Below, one piece after another: positions 7,812 to 14,928 of a DNA stretch of 64,000 nucleotides (within the stretch, counting starts at the first letter, position 1; the number at the start of each line of letters is the position of its first letter). Source of the DNA: Arthrobacter rhizophilus (GTDB lineage: Bacteria > Actinomycetota > Actinomycetes > Actinomycetales > Micrococcaceae). Location of the stretch: assembly GCF_026241105.1 (NCBI RefSeq), contig NZ_JAPFFT010000001.1, forward strand, positions 124,001 through 188,000, written 5' to 3'. Below the pieces are notes generated by a model. That model was given only the letters and a program-made list of their open reading frames with translations, was not told the origin of the DNA and did no database searches. A program made the position numbers and the translations under genes.

Positions 7812-8245
7812 CCGTGTACCCCGTCGAGCTTGAATGGGGCGTCAAGGAAAGCTTTGTCGCCTACCTTGAGGCGCTCCCTGACGGCCTCATCGAAGAACGC
7901 AACGGTGCCGCCCGGCGCGAAGATGTTTTCGTTCTGCCCGGCCAGCGGGTGGACGAAGACGGCTTCCGTTTCATCGGAACCATCCACTTCTATGGGCATC
8001 ACGGAGTCCTGGACGTGACCCTCGATGAGTTCAGACTCGAACGTGCCGGCCGACGCACGGTGCTGTCCGCCGAAGTTTCAGGCGTTCGTATTCCCATCGC
8101 CGAATTGATGAACGTGGGAGTCGGCGGCGGCGCCGTCCTTCACTCAGAGTTCGTGAGCCTTACTGACGATGGTGCCGCCGTCCTCGGCGGCGTCTACCCC
8201 CCGGGCGCTTCTCTTGCGCCCCTGACGATCCGTTCCGCGCCCTGA
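7808..8245 (+). CDS. Stand-alone HtaA-domain protein, probable heme-binding
   Basis: Protein of 145 residues made of one HtaA-like domain. The opening LEWGVKESFVAYLEALPDG and the central GTIHFYGHHGVLDVTLDEF match the hallmark segments of HtaA (heme transport) conserved regions, including the Tyr in SFxxY and the GHHG histidines that act in heme binding in Corynebacterium HtaA. Unlike surface HtaA proteins it has no signal peptide and no membrane anchor, so it should be cytosolic. The GTG start overlaps the P450 stop; a second GTG at 7814 is possible. Its place in a P450 operon suggests heme supply to, or a catalytic partnership with, the P450. Family call is by motif only. Confidence 0.65.
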   Translation: MTVYPVELEWGVKESFVAYLEALPDGLIEERNGAARREDVFVLPGQRVDEDGFRFIGTIHFYGHHGVLDVTLDEFRLERAGRRTVLSAEVSGVRIPIAELMNVGVGGGAVLHSEFVSLTDDGAAVLGGVYPPGASLAPLTIRSAP

Positions 8246-8268
8246 CGCGCGGGACCAGAGAGGACAAC

Positions 8269-9243
8269 ATGCAGTATCGCAACTTCGGTCGCACCGGCTG
8301 GAAGGTCAGTGAGATTTCCTTCGGCGCCTGGCAGCTTGGAGGGCAATGGGGCACGGTGGACGACGAGCAATCCGTTCGTGCCTTGCTGACGGCCTACGAG
8401 CAGGGCATTAACTTCGTCGACACCGCCGAGTTCTACGGGTTCGGGCACAGCGAGGAGGTCATCGGGGAGTCGCTTCGTCGCTGGGACGGGGACAAAATCT
8501 ATGTCGCGACCAAGACCCGGCCAATCCAATGGCCGAACCCGGATCAGGACGATCCGCAGATGCGCGGCCGCTATCCGGCTTGGTACCTGCGTGAAAACGT
8601 CGAAGCTTCCCTGAAGCGTCTCGGGGTGGAACGCCTGGACCTGCTTCAGCTTCATTGCTGGCTGCGATCAGGAATCGGCGAGCTGGACTGGCTTGAAACG
8701 CTCAACGAGCTGCGTGCCGAGGGAAAGATCGACAAGATCGGCGTCTCAATCCGCGACTATCGCCCCGATGAAGGTGTCCAGCTTGCGGAGCTTGGGCTTG
8801 TCGATTCGATCCAGGTGATCTTCAACATGTTCGAGCAGCGACCCGTGGACGCCTTGTTCCCCGCGGCAGCGAAAACCGATACCGCAATTATCGACAGGGT
8901 CGCCTTCGACTCGGGATCTTTGTCGGGTCTCTGGACACCGGAGACCTACGACAGCTGGGAGGAAGGATCGCAGCAGCGGGAGATGTTCCGCGGAGAGCGG
9001 TTCGGTGAGACCCTTCGCCGGGTAGAGGCCCTGAAGAAGCTTGTCGCCCCCTATTACTCCACGCTTGCGGAAGCAGCCATCAAATACGTGTTGGCCTCCC
9101 CGGAGGTTTCCACCGTGATCGCCGGCATGAGTAGTTCCCGGAACATCGCCCGAAACGTCGGCTACTCGGACGGACAGCCGTTCCCGGAGGAGCTGCGTGG
9201 GCAGCTTGCCGAGCATGGATGGATCAGGAACTACTACAAATGA
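8269..9243 (+). CDS. Aldo/keto reductase
   Basis: NADPH-dependent oxidoreductase of 324 residues with the AKR catalytic tetrad visible: Asp51 and Tyr56 in FVDTAEFYG, Lys82 in VATKT, His129 in LQLH. It begins with the typical RNFGRTGWKVSEISFG and keeps the C-terminal cofactor loop region IAGMSSSRNIARN. Probably reduces an aldehyde or ketone made by the P450 step, or acts on a sugar-like substrate. GAGAGGAC lies upstream of the ATG; the stop overlaps the next start (ATGA). Exact substrate unknown. Confidence 0.9.
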   Translation: MQYRNFGRTGWKVSEISFGAWQLGGQWGTVDDEQSVRALLTAYEQGINFVDTAEFYGFGHSEEVIGESLRRWDGDKIYVATKTRPIQWPNPDQDDPQMRGRYPAWYLRENVEASLKRLGVERLDLLQLHCWLRSGIGELDWLETLNELRAEGKIDKIGVSIRDYRPDEGVQLAELGLVDSIQVIFNMFEQRPVDALFPAAAKTDTAIIDRVAFDSGSLSGLWTPETYDSWEEGSQQREMFRGERFGETLRRVEALKKLVAPYYSTLAEAAIKYVLASPEVSTVIAGMSSSRNIARNVGYSDGQPFPEELRGQLAEHGWIRNYYK

Positions 9244-9980
9244 GCCGGACCGATCAGGTTCAGGCAGAGCTCCTCAGTCCGGACGAACTCAACGCCCGCT
9301 TGGCTGACCACGCCATCTCGTACCTACCCTTGGGCACCCTGGAGTTCCACGGACCCCATTTGCCGATCGGGCTGGACGCCCTGACCGCCCATGGCGTGTG
9401 CGTCTCCGCGGCCCGCCGCAGCGGTGGGATCGTGCTCCCGACGGTCTATCAAGGGTTCGGCGGCGGTCACGGCCATTATCCGTGGACGATCATGATGAAC
9501 GGGGGAGGCGGGATCAGCGAGCACCTGAACGCTACATTGACCCGGCTGGAGGACTTCGGAGTGTCCACTGCAGTGATATTCAGTGGACACTTTGCCCCCG
9601 AACAACTGGAAATGATCGACCAGGTCTCAGCTAAATGGAATGATCGCGAAAACGGAGCCCTCAAGGTGACAGCGACCGCGGTGAACAGGTGCCCAACCGC
9701 TCCGCTCCCTGCCGATCATGCAGGAGAGTTCGAGACGACCCTGCTGGCCGGGATAGCCCCCGAACTGGTGCACCTGGAGCGTCTGCCCCCGGCAGACACC
9801 CACCCAGCCGTGGACCCGGGCGGGGACCCCTACGGGCTGCATCGCCACGAACCCCAGCACCCGCTGTGGGGCGTCTTCGGCCCCGACCCGCGGGTCGCGG
9901 TCCTTGAATCGGGCCCAACGCTACTCGAACACATGGGTGCATGGCTGGCGGAAACAGCCGCCGCGACACCCTCGAACTGA
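9240..9980 (+). CDS. Creatininase-family metal-dependent hydrolase
   Basis: Protein of 246 residues with the creatininase fold signature. Predicted metal ligands: Glu35 and His37 in GTLEFHGPHLPIGLDA with Asp46, and the late HAGEFETT motif (Glu). The third family motif, normally NGHGGN, reads SGHFAPEQ here, so it may not be a standard creatininase or formamide hydrolase. Members hydrolyse cyclic or linear amides, and some remove formyl groups from cofactors or metabolites. Coupled to the aldo/keto reductase (ATGA), so it is likely the last catabolic step of the P450 operon. Confidence 0.82.
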   Translation: MSRTDQVQAELLSPDELNARLADHAISYLPLGTLEFHGPHLPIGLDALTAHGVCVSAARRSGGIVLPTVYQGFGGGHGHYPWTIMMNGGGGISEHLNATLTRLEDFGVSTAVIFSGHFAPEQLEMIDQVSAKWNDRENGALKVTATAVNRCPTAPLPADHAGEFETTLLAGIAPELVHLERLPPADTHPAVDPGGDPYGLHRHEPQHPLWGVFGPDPRVAVLESGPTLLEHMGAWLAETAAATPSN

Positions 9981-10116
9981 ATCCCGGGGCCAACTGTCCC
10001 TCCATCCGGGGACGGATGGCCCCGGCATCGCTGAAGCGGGTCCCTTCGACCGGCATGCCCCTACAGACATGCGCATCGGTCCAGGGACCCGCTTCTACAA
10101 ACGGGAAGGAGGCATT

Positions 10117-10473
10117 GTGGATTCACTCGTGGATGGGAAGGCGCCGGACCCGCGCAGCTCTGGCGTCCACGACAGGCCGAAGCGGTTCCCCGCTCAAGAC
10201 CTGGAAGGGGCTCCCGCAGAGCCAACGGTTCCCTTCGCGCAGGTGCTGCGGTTCAGGCGGTACGGACCCGAGCCCTTGTACTACCAACTCGCCCGGAGCG
10301 TCGAGGAAGCGGTCGCCTCCGGGGAAATCCCCCACGGAACCAGGCTCCTTCCCGAGTCGGAAATGGCACACGAACTCAGGCTCGCCGTCTCAACGGTGCG
10401 CCATGCTTGGTCATACCTTGAGGACAAAGGCATGCTGGTCCGGACGCAAAAAGCCGGCACCTTCATTCGGTGA
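10117..10473 (+). CDS. Short GntR-type DNA-binding protein
   Basis: About 118 residues. The last 70 form a GntR winged helix-turn-helix (LYYQLARSVEEAVASGEIPHG, then LLPESEMAHELRLAVSTVRH, then TQKAGTFIR), preceded by a basic, low-complexity stretch. There is no ligand-binding domain, so it could be a YtrA-like minimal regulator or a truncated HutC-type protein. GTG 10117 is chosen because AGGAGG lies 4 nt upstream (tight); ATG 10069 has no ribosome site. Follows the P450 operon by 136 bp. Confidence 0.6.
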   Translation: MDSLVDGKAPDPRSSGVHDRPKRFPAQDLEGAPAEPTVPFAQVLRFRRYGPEPLYYQLARSVEEAVASGEIPHGTRLLPESEMAHELRLAVSTVRHAWSYLEDKGMLVRTQKAGTFIR

Positions 10474-10583
10474 TCGGCGATCACCCTCAACGGACACTGC
10501 GGCGGCAGTGTCGTCATAGAAATTGGCAACCGGGCAACGAAGGCAAATGAAAGGGTTCGCTTTGTCCATCAAGAACCTCTGCG

Positions 10584-10732
10584 CGCGACTTCCTGGAAGA
10601 AATCACGGCCCTTCCTGAATCCGAGGCCCTGCCGCGCCGTTCACCTTCGACGAGCGGGTCCACACCATGGAGGCCTTGGCCACAGTCAAGGAATACACCA
10701 TTAACAACAACGGAAAGAAGTTCACGCTATGA
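10584..10732 (+). pseudogene. C-terminal remnant of a Gfo/Idh/MocA oxidoreductase
   Basis: Two short in-frame stretches read like the tail of a Gfo/Idh/MocA dehydrogenase: RDFLEEITALPESEA in one frame from 10584, then FTFDERVHTMEALATVKEYT in another frame up to the TGA at 10730-10732. The switch, near 10615-10640, implies a frameshift, and the N-terminal domain is missing. The stop overlaps the ATG of the isomerase gene (ATGA), as in the intact dehydrogenase-isomerase pairs further on, so a coupled pair once existed here. No other feature seen in 10474-10583. Confidence 0.45.
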
Positions 10733-11748
10733 AACTCGGCGTCTACAACGCGATCCTGCACGACCGTCCCCTTCCCGATGCGCTCAAGGTCATCGCCGAC
10801 CTGGGGCTCACCGGCATCGAAATCAACACCGGCGGATTCCTGCCCGCCGTCCATGTCCCCACCATGGACCAGATCCTGGAAAGCGACGCGGCCCGCGATG
10901 ACTACCTGGCGATCTTCGAGGGCACCGGCGTCGCTATCGCAGGCCTGAACTGCAACGGCAACCCGCTGCACCCGAAGCGCGAGATCGGCGAGAAACACGC
11001 AGAAGACATCCGCCGTTCCATCCGCCTCGCGCACAGGCTGGGCCAGAACCGCGTGGTGACCATGTCCGGGCTGCCAGGCGGTGAGCCCGGCGCCACCACG
11101 GTCAACTGGGTAGTGAACGCATGGAACTCGGCCGGACTGGACGTCCTCGACTACCAGTGGGGCATCGCAGCCGACTTCTGGCGCGAGATCGACCGCCTGG
11201 CCGCAGACCATGGCGTCAAGGTAGCCCTGGAACTGCACCCGCAGAACATCGTGTTCAACACTGCCGACGTTCACAAGCTCATCGAACTCACGAGAGCCAC
11301 CCACGTGGGCGTCGAACTGGACGCGTCGCATCTGTTCTGGCAGCAAATGGATCCGGTAGCCGTGGTCCGCGAACTGGGGCCCTTGGTCTTCCAGGCAGCC
11401 GCAAAGGACATCCGAGTGAACAGCGCGAACGCCGCTCTCTACGGTGTCCTCGACAACAGCTTCCGCCGCCTCTCGCCGGAAGAAACCCGCACCAACCTCG
11501 GCGGCGAGGAGTGGGCCAACGAGTGGCCCAAGAACTCCGCTTGGGACTTCGTTGCCCTCGGCAGAGGGCACGACACCGCGTACTGGACCGAGTTCCTGCG
11601 TGCCCTGCGTGAAGTGGACCCGAACATGCTGGTCAACATCGAGCACGAAGACACCTCACTCGGCCGGATCGAAGGGCTCGAGGTGGCGGCCAAGGTCCTG
11701 CGGGACGCGGACGCAGCGCTCTCCGAGTCGCTGAACGTCTCGGCCTAG
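10729..11748 (+). CDS. TIM-barrel sugar isomerase/epimerase (AP endonuclease 2 family)
   Basis: Xylose-isomerase-like TIM barrel of 339 residues. It starts MKLGVYNAILHDRPLPDAL, and the metal-site strands are recognisable: ALELHPQNIVF (Glu), GVELDASHLFW (Asp/His), AAAKDIRVN (Lys-Asp) and NIEHEDTS (Glu). Such proteins isomerise, epimerise or eliminate from keto-sugars. It overlaps the stop of a decayed dehydrogenase, so it is the surviving half of a dehydrogenase-isomerase pair. It is only distantly like the three barrels at 19-25 kb. A strong hairpin follows. Substrate unknown. Confidence 0.85.
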   Translation: MKLGVYNAILHDRPLPDALKVIADLGLTGIEINTGGFLPAVHVPTMDQILESDAARDDYLAIFEGTGVAIAGLNCNGNPLHPKREIGEKHAEDIRRSIRLAHRLGQNRVVTMSGLPGGEPGATTVNWVVNAWNSAGLDVLDYQWGIAADFWREIDRLAADHGVKVALELHPQNIVFNTADVHKLIELTRATHVGVELDASHLFWQQMDPVAVVRELGPLVFQAAAKDIRVNSANAALYGVLDNSFRRLSPEETRTNLGGEEWANEWPKNSAWDFVALGRGHDTAYWTEFLRALREVDPNMLVNIEHEDTSLGRIEGLEVAAKVLRDADAALSESLNVSA

Positions 11749-11761
11749 CAGCATTCTGAAG

Positions 11762-11791
11762 GAGCCCGGTGGGCAGTATCCCACCGGGCTC
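11762..11791 (+). terminator. Hairpin after the isomerase gene
   Basis: Perfect 12-bp GC-rich stem GAGCCCGGTGGG / CCCACCGGGCTC with a 6-nt loop, 13 bp past the stop. There is no T-run, as is common in high-GC actinobacteria. Likely the end of the isomerase transcript. Confidence 0.7.
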
Positions 11792-12360
11792 GGCTGCACC
11801 CGGCACGACCGCCGCGTTGCCGATCATTTCGAGTTCGTCCGAAGCGGGGGTGGGTCGGTCCGGAACGGGTTCAGCGTGTTGCTTGGACGGACATAGGTAT
11901 CACGCCAGCCATCCGATTCGGGGTTGACGCTTTGAATGGATCGGCCCGTAATTCATATCCACTGACCCGCTCCTGCAGACAAATAGCCGTTTCTAGGTTT
12001 CGATGTGCCTTCGAATCGGATGGTGACGGCTCTGTAGCCGGGGTTTGGATTCGCGGTAGTAGGCGGCGGCGTAGCCTTTGGTGGTGGGGTAGGAGGCGCG
12101 GCGGAACGCCTCGGCGCGGCGCTCGGTTTACCCCCTCAGCGGCAGTCTTCGCCCCATGAACGTCAAGGGAATCCTCATCGAGGTCATCGGCAGCGGTAGG
12201 CAAAGCGCCTCGCTCTGACCGAAGCCGACTTCGGGAGCGGCCATGCCAGATTGCCCGCGACATACTGGTTGTCCGTCCCAAGGACTGGAGGTGACTCTTC
12301 CACGCTCGTGCGCTGGAAAGGCTCTGCCCGGCGACTCAGACGTGTGGAGTCCGGCAGGGG
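11792..12360. other. 569-bp stretch without a supported gene
   Basis: No frame has both a plausible start and a coding-like composition. A short leftward stretch around 12030-12130 reads RRAEAFRRASYPTTKGYAAA and may be debris of a lost gene, but I do not recognise the family. The stretch ends where the leftward ATPase gene stops. Confidence 0.4.
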
Positions 12361-13470
12361 TCAGGTTGGTTGATTCTTGCGCAGGTATTCCCGCAGTCCG
12401 GGAATGGCGAAGTCGGTCTTTCCGTGGCCGGTTGATTCGATGAGGCCTGCGGCCAGGAGTCTGGTCCGGTATTTGGCCACGAGGCTGGGCCGCGAGCCGG
12501 TCCGCTGAACGATGTCCCCGGCGGTGGAGGGTCCGTCATCGATGGCCATGGCGTGCAGGATCTCCTGGTCTTTCGCGGATGCTGCGGCGAGGGCGGCTTC
12601 GATTACCACGCGTTCGTTGCGTCGGATGGCGGCTGCAATTGCCCGGTCGACGGCCGCGGGGGAGAGAGCACCGTTGTTATTCTCGGCCTCGCGCCAGAGG
12701 AAGTAGCCGACCAGTTGGATGAGGAAGGGGTAGCCTCCGGTGGTTATTGCTGCCTTGTGCACCAGGTCCGGGGCGATGGTGATCCCGGCGGTGGCGAACG
12801 TTTCCGTAAAGGATGTCTCGACATCGCGTACCGCGGCGGCATGGAGATCGATCTTGTCGGCTCTGCGAAGGAATGTTGCCACGCCCTCGTTCAGTAGGTC
12901 CGATACGGCAGAGGGAAGGCCTGCGAAGATCAGTGCGATGGGCAGGCGGTCCTGGATGAAGTGTTGGACGTTGGCCGCAAGCTGGGCCAGTTCGGCGCGG
13001 TCGGCCGCATGGATCTCATCGACGGTGATGAGGAGCCCGGTCCCGCGTTCGTCCAGAAGCTTCAGGAGCGTTTCCCCCAGTTCCCACCAGTCGACCTGGC
13101 GTTCGGGCGAAAGTTGTGACGTGACACTGAACCCGGCAATCGAAATCCCTGTGATACGACGGCGGGATTCGGGTTGGTCGTCAAGCTCCTGGATGAGTCG
13201 GCGCATTTTTTCGCCGATCCGGCCCATGAAGGCTCCGGTTGCGGTCTCCGCCACGACTGCCCATCCGTGCTCCTGGGCCAGGTCATGGGCTGCTCCGAGC
13301 ATGACGGTCTTGCCGATGCCGCGAGCGCCGGTGAAGATGGACAGGAGTCCGGGGGCTCCGGAGCCGAGCCGCAGACCATATTCGAATTCATCCAGCAGCC
13401 CGGACCGGCCGATGACTTCCGGTGGGGTAGCTCCGGCCGTGGGCCGGAACGGGTTGTCTAGGTCGAGCAC
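12361..13470 (-). CDS. Lone AAA/STAND-like ATPase with C-terminal winged helix
   Basis: Protein of 369 residues. Walker A GARGIGKT at residues 48-55, Walker B LLITVDEIHAA with the acidic pair at 151-152, sensor-like region IALIFAGLPS, and a C-terminal third (after about residue 285) that looks like a winged helix of the ORC/archaeal-ATPase kind. Such proteins occur alone in genomic islands and are sometimes linked to plasmid or defence functions; no partner gene is next to it. GTG start at 13470 has GAGGA 5 nt upstream. A cluster of short direct repeats lies right in front. It sits about 0.6 kb from a tRNA-Ala fragment, so it may be cargo or residue of an integrated element. Confidence 0.85.
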   Translation of the reverse strand: MLDLDNPFRPTAGATPPEVIGRSGLLDEFEYGLRLGSGAPGLLSIFTGARGIGKTVMLGAAHDLAQEHGWAVVAETATGAFMGRIGEKMRRLIQELDDQPESRRRITGISIAGFSVTSQLSPERQVDWWELGETLLKLLDERGTGLLITVDEIHAADRAELAQLAANVQHFIQDRLPIALIFAGLPSAVSDLLNEGVATFLRRADKIDLHAAAVRDVETSFTETFATAGITIAPDLVHKAAITTGGYPFLIQLVGYFLWREAENNNGALSPAAVDRAIAAAIRRNERVVIEAALAAASAKDQEILHAMAIDDGPSTAGDIVQRTGSRPSLVAKYRTRLLAAGLIESTGHGKTDFAIPGLREYLRKNQPT

Positions 13471-13480
13471 GCCATTCCTC

Positions 13481-13537
13481 AGGTGAATTTAGGTGAATTT
13501 GGTGAATTTAGGAATCCGGGTGAATTTGGTGAACTTT
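13481..13537. repeat. Tandem GGTGAATTT repeats before the ATPase gene
   Basis: Five copies of a 9-10 bp unit (AGGTGAATTT, AGGTGAATTT, GGTGAATTT, then after a 9-bp gap GGTGAATTT and GGTGAACTTT) lie 10 to 70 bp upstream of the ATPase start. They sit between a TACTAT -10-like hexamer (leftward, about 13543-13548) and the ribosome site. The layout suggests iteron-like or autoregulatory binding sites, possibly for the ATPase's own winged helix. Confidence 0.6.
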
Positions 13538-13694
13538 AGACGATAGTACTCGCGTTCGTTGGGTCCGCGCCACTGAGGAGTCTCCTAGGGGCCGGGTCGG
13601 CGGAAGAACCGCTTCCGGCCACGGCCCAGGCTCTCCTTGCGGCCCCGGGCGGGACGGACCCGTCGATGACTGAACCACGGGAGCCATTTCTACG

Positions 13695-13964
13695 TTGGGG
13701 CGCGACTGGCTGAAGCCGCACGGCACCCATGGCGAGGGACCTTGTGCGCTTTATCGTGGTGGCACTTTCGTGCAAGAAGTGGCCGCCAATCTGCTTCGGA
13801 AGGACGGCGTCGAAGACGCGGATGCAGCATTCGCGCGTATGGAGAAGGCCGGCTACTTGGTTGACATCGAAATCGACGGCCACGGCTACGTCCGGCGGAG
13901 GGCGACAATCCTTGGAAGCGACTTGGGACATGTCCGCCACACGTTTATCCCACGGAAACGATGA
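13695..13964 (+). CDS. Possible small hypothetical protein
   Basis: An 89-codon frame with a TTG start whose middle part (QEVAANLLRKDGVEDADAAFARMEKAGYLVDIEIDGHGYV) has protein-like periodicity and GC-rich third positions. No convincing ribosome site, no recognised family, and it lies between the ATPase and a tRNA fragment, so it may be an old element gene or a chance frame. The rest of 13538-14364 shows nothing beyond the tRNA fragment. Confidence 0.25.
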   Translation: MGRDWLKPHGTHGEGPCALYRGGTFVQEVAANLLRKDGVEDADAAFARMEKAGYLVDIEIDGHGYVRRRATILGSDLGHVRHTFIPRKR

Positions 13965-14076
13965 AAACCGCTGACATGTCGTGGACCGTGCCTCGCACAG
14001 AAATCTGCTGGATTCCGCGGATTGGCAAGCCAACGCAAGCCATTGGCAGACAACGAAATGTGCCCTCCCGTGAGAA

Positions 14077-14107
14077 GAGGTCAGGGGTTCGAATCCCCTT
14101 AGCTCCA
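14077..14107 (+). repeat. tRNA-Ala 3'-end fragment, probable attachment site
   Basis: GAGGTCAGGGGTTCGAATCC followed by CCTTAGCTCCA is the T-arm and acceptor strand of an actinobacterial tRNA-Ala. The upstream bases do not continue into an anticodon arm, so this is not a working tRNA. Such 3'-end duplications mark where an integrase-borne element joined a tRNA gene (attL/attR). No integrase is seen in this window; the intact tRNA-Ala must lie elsewhere. Confidence 0.7.
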
Positions 14108-14364
14108 CAAATTTCAAGGAATTTTGTGGCTCGGCCATTCTCTACATACATCGCGCATAAAGTTTCCGCTTTCCAGCACAATCACCGGGCCCAGTGGCGG
14201 TGAAGGGAAAAAGAGCGCGGACAAAGGACCGGCGACCGGCACGTCTTATCAAAAAACGAACGTAGTATTCCGACACGCCGCTGGAATTTCATCTGCAGGA
14301 CAACTTTGCAGGTGGTTTAGGGCCCTACGATAAATCGTCATCACTCGTCTATAGAGGAGATCCA

Positions 14365-14838
14365 TTGTCGTACCAGCAGCAACAGACCGTCCCGGCCGGC
14401 AGCGCCGTCCCGCTTTGGGCCCCGCACTACGGTGCGCCCATCGGTGAGGCCGCACGCCGGTTCTTCAAGAAGTACGCCACCTTCACCGGCCGCGCCAGCC
14501 GCAGCGAATACTGGTGGTGGACCCTCATCGCCGCTGTCGTGAGCATCGTGCTGAACATCATCATGTCCGTGGCCGGCTCCGCTGGCGCCACCGTCAGTGA
14601 CTCCGGAACCATGGTTCCGGGTCCCGGCGCGATCGTCGGCGTCATCCTCTTGGTCATCTGGGGCCTGGCCGTTATCGTCCCGTCCCTGGCCCTCGTCGTC
14701 CGCCGCCTGCACGATGCGAACTTCAGCGGCTGGATGATCCTTATCGGCCTTGTTCCGTTCCTCGGTGGACTGGCCTTGCTTATCTTCATGTTCCTTCCGC
14801 CTAAGCCGGAAGGCCAGCGGTTCGACGTCCCCGCCTAG
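14365..14838 (+). CDS. DUF805 membrane protein
   Basis: Membrane protein of 157 residues with the DUF805 layout: FTGRASRSEYWWWTL before the first helix, three to four hydrophobic segments, and the diagnostic VVRRLHDANFSGWM loop between the last helices. Function of the family is unknown. TTG start at 14365 is supported by GAGGAG 5 nt upstream. Stands alone, with a clear Rho-independent terminator behind it. Confidence 0.88.
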   Translation: MSYQQQQTVPAGSAVPLWAPHYGAPIGEAARRFFKKYATFTGRASRSEYWWWTLIAAVVSIVLNIIMSVAGSAGATVSDSGTMVPGPGAIVGVILLVIWGLAVIVPSLALVVRRLHDANFSGWMILIGLVPFLGGLALLIFMFLPPKPEGQRFDVPA

Positions 14839-14861
14839 CCTCAAAGCGGCGCGATACTAAA

Positions 14862-14893
14862 GGCCACCGGCATCCCGCCGGTGGCCTTTTGTT
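14862..14893 (+). terminator. Rho-independent terminator after the DUF805 gene
   Basis: Perfect 10-bp stem GGCCACCGGC / GCCGGTGGCC with 5-nt loop, followed by TTTTGTT and preceded by AAA. The matching A-run also lets it act for the leftward strand, although the leftward LacI gene ends further right, at 14929. Confidence 0.9.
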
Positions 14894-14928
14894 GTGCACG
14901 CACGTGCCGAGAATGCGTTGGGGACGGT

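Noticed and set aside
12000..12160. Possible transposase or other gene debris
   Set aside because: The readable piece (RRAEAFRRASYPTTKGYAAA) is too short to assign, and no inverted repeats or further motifs flank it.
13536..14138. Leftward open frame of 200 codons containing ELRGFEPLTSSHGRAHF
   Set aside because: The GFEPLTS-type peptide is the well-known antisense reading of a tRNA 3' end; here it covers the tRNA-Ala fragment, so the frame is spurious.
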